Notes under the pieces: model-generated
Database searches by the model: none
Seen by the model: the letters and a program-made list of their open reading frames with translations, nothing else
What the model was told of the DNA's origin: nothing
In this document: positions 58,782 through 64,000 of the stretch, piece by piece
How positions within the stretch are numbered: position 1 is the first letter of the stretch
How the letters are laid out: each line of letters begins with the position of its first letter
Position numbers and translations under genes: made by a program
Assembly (NCBI RefSeq): GCF_033568475.1
Contig: NW_027331831.1
Coordinates: 11,532,001 to 11,596,000 of the forward strand
DNA: 64,000 bases
Reading direction: 5' to 3'
Source of the DNA: Henckelia pumila
Taxonomy: Eukaryota > Streptophyta > Magnoliopsida > Lamiales > Gesneriaceae

Positions 58782-60287
58782 TGTAGTAACCCAGATTCCA
58801 TTTTAAGATAATAATATGTTAAACATGATTAAGGGTTAGTAATTAACCAATTCCGGGGTTTAATCGGACTTCAGAATCAAGAATTGAACTTTCAATATTT
58901 TGTCTAGTTCGGACGATCCGAAGAGGACTTCGGACGGCTCGAACTCAGTGACTCGGGGGCTTCGAAGATGGCTTGTTGACTTCGGAGTTAAGACACGTTT
59001 GGACGGTCCGAACTAAGGATCGGACGGCCCGAAGTCCCTTGTGCCAAGTAGGCAGGATTACTCAGCAATGGATTTTGACAAGTGTCGGAAATAAAGCACT
59101 TTGGACGGCCCGAAGTGACGATCGGACGGTCCAAACTTGACGTGTCTCTCATGCAGGCAGTGAGTTGGATCGGACGATCCGAACTCAGGTTCGGAGGATC
59201 CGAACTCGACCGGAAATTTTTCTATAAATAGGGCTCGTTCGATTTCATTTTGAATTACGAATTCCGAGTTTCCTTCTTCGATCAGTTATATAGTGTGAGT
59301 TATACACTTGAGGGCCCTATCGGTTATAATACAGGTTCTAGAATAACCAAGGTGTGGTTATACTCATCTGGGACTAGCGACTTCAAAGGGCTATCTACGG
59401 ACGAAGGTATGGTCCGAGAATCTATTTAAGTTTTGGGAGTACTTATTCGCTTAGTTAAGGGTTATATAACTTGTGTAGTGATACGATGAACTTTTGAATA
59501 TAGGCTTGGAACCTAGGATTCTACTAGAATTGAACTAGCCTAGAGGTACGTACACATTTACTGAGATTGCCAGCGAGTATACATGTTTATATGCTGCATT
59601 TATTTGGCATTATTATATGGCATGATATATGATTTACCGTTTTCCATATTCATATGTCATGTGCATATACACGTTGAGCCTATACCTTGTTATACCTGAT
59701 TATAGAGCCGCTCAGCTCTATACTCGATAGTCTGTCACTGAGAGTACCGCGACGGAGGGGACATGTATTTCTGACTACTCTGGTGTACTAGACGAGTGTG
59801 GTTGCACCCAGAGGATGATCCGCGCGGTGGCAGCACTCATGTGGCGCAGGTACTGAGCATGACTTTTCGGATGACCCTTTACCAGTCATCATGTTTCATG
59901 CATTATATACATATGTTTACTCATGTCTATGTACTGGGCGTTAGCGCTCACGTCCTAGTTGTTATCTTGGACACCCTATTCCATGGGGCAGGTCGCAGGA
60001 TGGACGGAGCCGGTAGTTCGAGGCAGGACTAGGGAGCCGGAGCTTTTCAGGGAATTTTATACAGCAGGATTTGTTTAGCTGTATTCATGTTTTAGACTGT
60101 TTACATTAAGTTCTTCGATATGGTTGTATCACTACAAATTTAAGCCTGGATATGTTTTATTAAGCTGATATGTAAATTATGGATTATGTTTCCGAACGTT
60201 TTTACTCTGTTAAGTATTTTGTTGTATTAAGTTTAATGCATGCTATTAGTTGCCAGTTAGTAGGTGATTCCATGCAGGGTCACTACA
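58782..60287 (+). repeat. 3' LTR of Gypsy B
   Basis: 1,506 bp, partner of 52594-54099, with scattered substitutions and the same palindrome array. Confidence 0.95.
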
Positions 60288-60292
60288 ATTTA

Positions 60293-60344
60293 AATGCATG
60301 CTTAAGCTTCTGATTAGTAGGTGATCACGGTGCGGGTCACTACA
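60293..60344 (+). repeat. 3' LTR of Gypsy A (right remnant)
   Basis: The last 52 bases of the Gypsy A LTR (aatgcatgcttaagcttc...cactaca), displaced 7.7 kb by Gypsy B. Confidence 0.93.
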
Positions 60345-60349
60345 TGCTT

Positions 60350-63030
60350 ACTGAGAGGATATTGAACTCTGGAAACAGGAGTTGTATTGTGATGCAATAA
60401 GTGACAATGATAATCTCTAAGATATGTTGGTTGTCTTGTGATTCTGGAAGACGTACGAGTAGTCTATGGCTGTGAAGGAAAGGAATTAGCATTGGATGGA
60501 ATCCTTGAGTGTTCAACTGGGAGTGTATCGGTAGTATGATCATCTAATTCAAGAAGTGCCAAGTCAGAGGAATTTGCTGGTTTAGGAAGTACCGTTGTTG
60601 GAAATGGGTCAACTGATATATCTGAAGATGATACTTTCATAAAAGGAAATGTGAACTCATGAAAAACAACATCTCGGGATACAAATGTTTCTTTCCGGGT
60701 TAAATCAAAGGGCTTGTAACCTTTCATCCCTTGAGGATATCCTAAAAATACACAAATTCTGGCTCTAGGAAGAAATTTCTCCCGATGTGCTGCAAGTGTT
60801 GAAGCAAAGGCAAGGCAGCCAAATACTTTAAGATGTGAATAATTGACTTCTTGACCATAAAGTAACTCATATGGAGATTTATGTTGGATGAAAGAAGAGG
60901 AAACCCGATTCACAAGGTATGCAGCTGTGAGAACACAATCACCACAAAATTGAGCAGGAATATGAGACTGAAAGAAGAGAGAACGAGCAACGTTTAATAA
61001 GTGTTGATGCTTTTTTTCAACAACTGAATTCTGTTGTGGTGTTTGTACTCAAGAAAACTGATGTATGATGCCTTTAGTTTGGAAAAACTCAGTGAAAAAG
61101 AGCTCTTTGGCATTATCAGTGCGAAAAGCTTTGATACTCTTGTTAAATTGAGTTTCAATCAAGTTATATAGAATCTGGAAATCATACTCAAAGCTTCAGA
61201 TTTATGCTGCATAAGGAAAACCCACGTAAAATGTGTACAATCATCAACTAAAGTCAGAAAATATCTCTGATTATTGTATGTATTGACATTATAAGGACCC
61301 CAAATGTCACAGTGTACAAGTTCAAAAGCATTGGAAGACAAATGTTGCTCAGAGGGAAACGGTAAACGTTTCTGTTTAGCCAATGGACAGATATGACATG
61401 GGCTGGTATTCTGGAAAGTAGCTGTATTAATGTGTAATCAATCCTTCATTTTCTTCAAAACACTTGTGGATGGATGTCCAAGACGAGAGTGCCACATTGA
61501 AGTATCAACTGTATTGATGAAGAAAACTGAAGGTGACTTGTTGGTATCCAGAATGTATAGTCCTTCTATAAGTTTACACTTGCCAATCATCCTCTCGATT
61601 GGCAAGTCCTGGATGATGAAAGACTTGTCAAAGAATTGAACCACTGATGTTGTATTTGCAAGCAGAGAACTCACAGATAACAATTTGAATTTGAACTCAG
61701 GTATATACAAGATATCTGATAGCACCAAACTTGGACCCAACTGAACATCTCCACAAAATTTAACCTCAATATGATCATGATTGGGCAGTGTAACTATTGA
61801 ATTTTCTACTTCCTTTAGTGATGTAATCAATATTTGAACAAATATGGCGAGAAGAACCAGACTCAACTATCCAACACTTTGAAGAATTCAAAATAGGAGG
61901 AACTGATACAGAGAAATAGGTACCTATTGTGGAACTAGAATTAGCTCCAGAGACATTCTTGGTGTCAAGTGTGGCGAGATGTTGCATAAATGATGTCATA
62001 GCTGTTCCATTTGGGACTTGTCAAGATTGTAAAATATATTGGAGGTAGATGATTCAGGATTCGGAGATGGATCAGTTGAAACTTGATTGACAACATTGTG
62101 ATGATCATTGATATTTGGAGGGTGTCGGTGCTTGTAACAAGGGGGATAACCATGTATTTTATAACATGTCTCAATTGTGTGACCAGGTGCTTTACAGGCT
62201 GTACAATAGGGCCTGCCTCTCTGTGGCTTTTGAGCAGTCCTTGAGGCGTGAGCTGGTTTTTGAGAGGAGTCCCCCTTGAGAGCAAAAGCCATGCTATTTC
62301 CTGAAATATCATGAATAGGATTGCCAATCGTCCTTTGACGCTCCTCTTGGACAGTTAAGGCAAAAACACGATTAATAGGAGGCATTGGATATGTAAGTAA
62401 TATCTGACTTCGGACATGTGCAAAAAAATCATTAAGACCCATCAAGAAAGCCATGGTGTAATCCATTTGAAAATAAGCATCGATGTTCTTTACACCACGA
62501 CATATGCATTTGCCACAAGTACACATAGGACAAAAATGATTTAATTCTTCCCAGAATGCTTTGAGTTTAGTAAAATATACACTGACCGGATCTTGGCCTT
62601 GACGAAGAGATACCAAATCACGTCGAAGTTGAAAGATTCGAGGACCGTTACTCTGCTGGAATCGATCTTGAAGATCAATCCAAATATCCGCTGCCGATTC
62701 GAAAAACAAAATACTCGATGATATATCCTTAAAAAATGAATTTAGCAGCCAAGAAATCACAATATTGTTGTTTCTAATCCAAGCATTTAGAAGATTGACT
62801 TCGGAAGTTGAAGGTTTGGGAATAGATCCATCGATAAATCCCAGCTTGTTCTTGACAGAAAGAGCAATCTTCATCGATATGCTCCAAGAAGTTAAATTTT
62901 CACCGGTGAGCGGTTGCGAGACAAGAATTAAACCGGGATTATCAGAATGATGAATATATTATGGACTCATTGGATCATCCATGATCGATCGTGGAGGTAA
63001 ATTCCGAGTAGAAAAACCAGCACTTGTCAT
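60350..63030 (-). pseudogene. Copia element 3 gag-protease-integrase, broken
   Basis: On the minus strand, ATG 63030 opens gag (LILVSQPLTGENLTSWSISM, the usual copia gag start), interrupted by TAA 62961-62959 and then open to 61996. It has a zinc knuckle CTACKAPGHTIETC. Protease reads WIVESGSSRHIC: the catalytic Asp position is Glu. After a frame change near 61860 comes GAG-pre-integrase MWHSRLGHPSTSV, a stop at about 61438, CHICPLAKQKRL, and integrase VHCDIWGPYNVNTY with a stop at about 61159. The remaining integrase C-terminal part ([24 protein letters not shown]) is at 60913-60464. The frame meets the Gypsy A insertion between integrase and RT. Confidence 0.9.
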
Positions 63031-63133
63031 GAATCTAAAGAAAATGATCGAGTCAAAGAAGAAAGAATTGTTGATTCTCAATCAGATCGGAGCGAGAGAG
63101 AAGGAGTTGGGTGCGGAAGCCCATCTGATACCA

Positions 63134-63287
63134 TATTACAATTTGTGAAAGTGAATTGAATTGAATCAGAAACTTCTGATAAGTTTTTATACAAAAGATT
63201 GTAACTACAATTTAACGAGCTAACTAACTATTAAACTGACTTTTAAAGTTTTAATTACAATTATCAATATGAATTTATATTCTAATA
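63134..63287 (-). repeat. 5' LTR of Copia element 3
   Basis: 154 bp, TATTAG...TAATA termini; PBS TGGTATCAGA directly inside (63133-63124). Confidence 0.93.
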
Positions 63288-63292
63288 CGTGC

Positions 63293-63625
63293 TGACCTTA
63301 ATTATTCCTTGAAATGGAATACAAGCTGGAATTGTTCTTCCTTATAAACCAATGCAACACGAGGAAGAAATCCCCCCTATTGAAAAATCTGCTGTTATCT
63401 TCACAGTCATTTAATTTGCTCCCCCTTGGAACTTGTGTTTTCCATTTTGGCCACCGCATCTTCAATGGATTTTTCGGTGAGCCCCTGAAGCTCACTTCCT
63501 TTTTTGATTGAGGTACTATTTTGAAGAGCTTCTTAAAAGCATTTTTCAGTTTTAATTTCTTTAATAAAATTTTGAAATTTTGTGAATGAAAAGTTGAGAA
63601 ATATTTCCTATAAGCTCTCTCAAAC
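63293..63625. other. Intergenic, nothing seen
   Basis: Opposed short frames (63298-63511) overlap on both strands and carry no domain. Confidence 0.5.
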
Positions 63626-64000
63626 CAGTGTTTTCATAACCGGACCGGTGATCGAACCGGTTTACTTAAAAAATGGTCCAATCGGTCGGACCGTTTTAAC
63701 CGGATGGTCGAACCAAAAAACCGTTTATATAATTTAATATAATAAATAATATATTTTGAAATTTTAAAAACTCAAAAATTATATAAATAGACATAAAATA
63801 TATATTTAACATAGTTTGAAAGCTAAATAAATATGTAAATATATTTAAAATCTCAAAATATAGTTATAAATTATTTAAAAAATAAATTATTTATTTTTTA
63901 AAAAACCAATAATTATTAAAATATTTTTTTAAATGATGTATAAATTTAAAATAATAATGTATTTATATATAAAAATATTAAATCTAAGGTTTAAAAATAA
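63626..64000. mobile_element. Probable hAT-type element, left end only
   Basis: CAGTGTTTTCATAACCGG followed by GC-rich accggaccggtgatcgaacc and gtcggaccgttttaaccgg is a terminus common to small plant hAT elements. The AT-rich body runs off the window, so the partner end cannot be checked. Confidence 0.4.

Larger units (their letters stand above)
52594..60287 (+). mobile_element. Gypsy element B (Tekay/Del-like), inserted in Gypsy A 3' LTR
   Basis: Two LTRs of 1,506 bp each (52594-54099 and 58782-60287) begin TGTAGTAACCCAG and end GGTCACTACA. The flanks agtta (52589-52593) and attta (60288-60292) are a 5-bp duplication with one change; the unbroken Gypsy A 5' LTR shows agtta at the same place. 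PBS TGGTATCAGAGC at 54104-54115; purine tract aaggtggggagaa before the 3' LTR. The polyprotein runs in one frame for 4.4 kb and ends in a chromodomain-like tail, but it holds eight stop codons. Confidence 0.96.
47470..60344 (+). mobile_element. Gypsy element A, gag-only, inserted in Copia 3
   Basis: The 5' LTR is 47470-48918; the 3' LTR is 51192-52593 and resumes at 60293-60344 after Gypsy B. Ends are TGTAGTAGCC...GGTCACTACA. The flanks cgctt (47465-47469) and tgctt (60345-60349) fit a 5-bp duplication. A decayed PBS TGGTATTAGAAC (48923-48934) follows the 5' LTR, and agtgggagagaa precedes the 3' LTR. The 2.27-kb interior holds gag only. LTR and gag are related to Gypsy B, so A is probably a non-autonomous relative in the same chromodomain-bearing (Tekay/Del-like) lineage. 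Confidence 0.93.
45690..63287 (-). mobile_element. Ty1/copia element 3 (minus), split by nested Gypsy elements
   Basis: 154-bp LTRs at 63134-63287 (5') and 45690-45843 (3') differ at only two sites. On the minus strand they start TATTAGAATATA and end TTGTAATA, not TG...CA. The flanks catgc (45685-45689) and cgtgc (63288-63292) fit a 5-bp duplication. The PBS TGGTATCAGA immediately follows the 5' LTR, and the purine tract ttgagggggaaa precedes the 3' LTR. Gag-protease-integrase lies at 63030-60350 and RT-RNase H at 47464-45844. The 12.9-kb block between (47470-60344) is Gypsy A with Gypsy B inside it. Removing it restores the element to about 4.7 kb. Confidence 0.93.

Overview
The window is nuclear DNA of a flowering plant, most likely a eudicot. 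It is AT-rich. Its host genes have short exons with GT-AG introns, and about two thirds of it is transposable elements of plant-specific families (Ty1/copia, Tekay/Del-like Ty3/gypsy with a chromodomain-like tail, Cassandra with 5S rRNA-like sequence, PIF/Harbinger, hAT MITEs). Nothing bacterial, plastid or mitochondrial was seen. The species cannot be named from the sequence alone.

Layout. 1-6.3 kb: a dead PIF/Harbinger element with both its genes (Myb/SANT-like ORF1 and DDE transposase) and a hAT-type element nested between them. 6.3-10.2 kb: a 5S-like Cassandra relic (minus strand), then a non-autonomous LTR element whose interior is two minisatellites (36 bp coding-like, 27 bp non-coding) and whose 3' LTR carries a hAT insertion. 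10.5-10.8 kb: two unrecognised exon-like segments (minus strand). 11.9-18.1 kb: Copia element 1, decayed, with an exact 236-bp tandem duplication in its reverse transcriptase and a Cassandra solo LTR. 18.9-24.4 kb: Copia element 2, young, with one in-frame stop. 25.9-35.6 kb: the main genic island, with ALG13 (N-glycan precursor synthesis) and RNASEH2B (ribonuclease H2 subunit B), both on the minus strand and separated by a 1.3-kb TIR element. 36.7-41.7 kb: MITEs, a complete TRIM, an LTR relic and a possible Helitron end. 42.4-43.4 kb: an intronless gene for a multi-span membrane protein of unknown function. 44.4-45.2 kb: relic of an LTR element (minus strand). 45.7-63.3 kb: a three-level nest, in which Copia element 3 (minus strand) was hit by Gypsy A, whose 3' LTR was in turn hit by Gypsy B. 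63.6 kb to the end: start of a probable hAT element.

Only three host genes are well supported. ALG13 acts at the ER membrane with ALG14. RNASEH2B is the scaffold subunit of the nuclear RNase H2 complex that removes ribonucleotides from DNA and RNA:DNA hybrids. The 42-kb gene has no assigned role. The rest is a record of layered transposition: target-site duplications, LTR pairs and primer-binding sites allow most element ends to be placed to the base. No wholly new system stands out. The most unusual observations are the minisatellite-filled LTR element, the palindrome array in the Gypsy B LTRs, the non-TG/CA termini of Copia 3 and the conflict between LTR identity and nesting order in the 45-63 kb nest.
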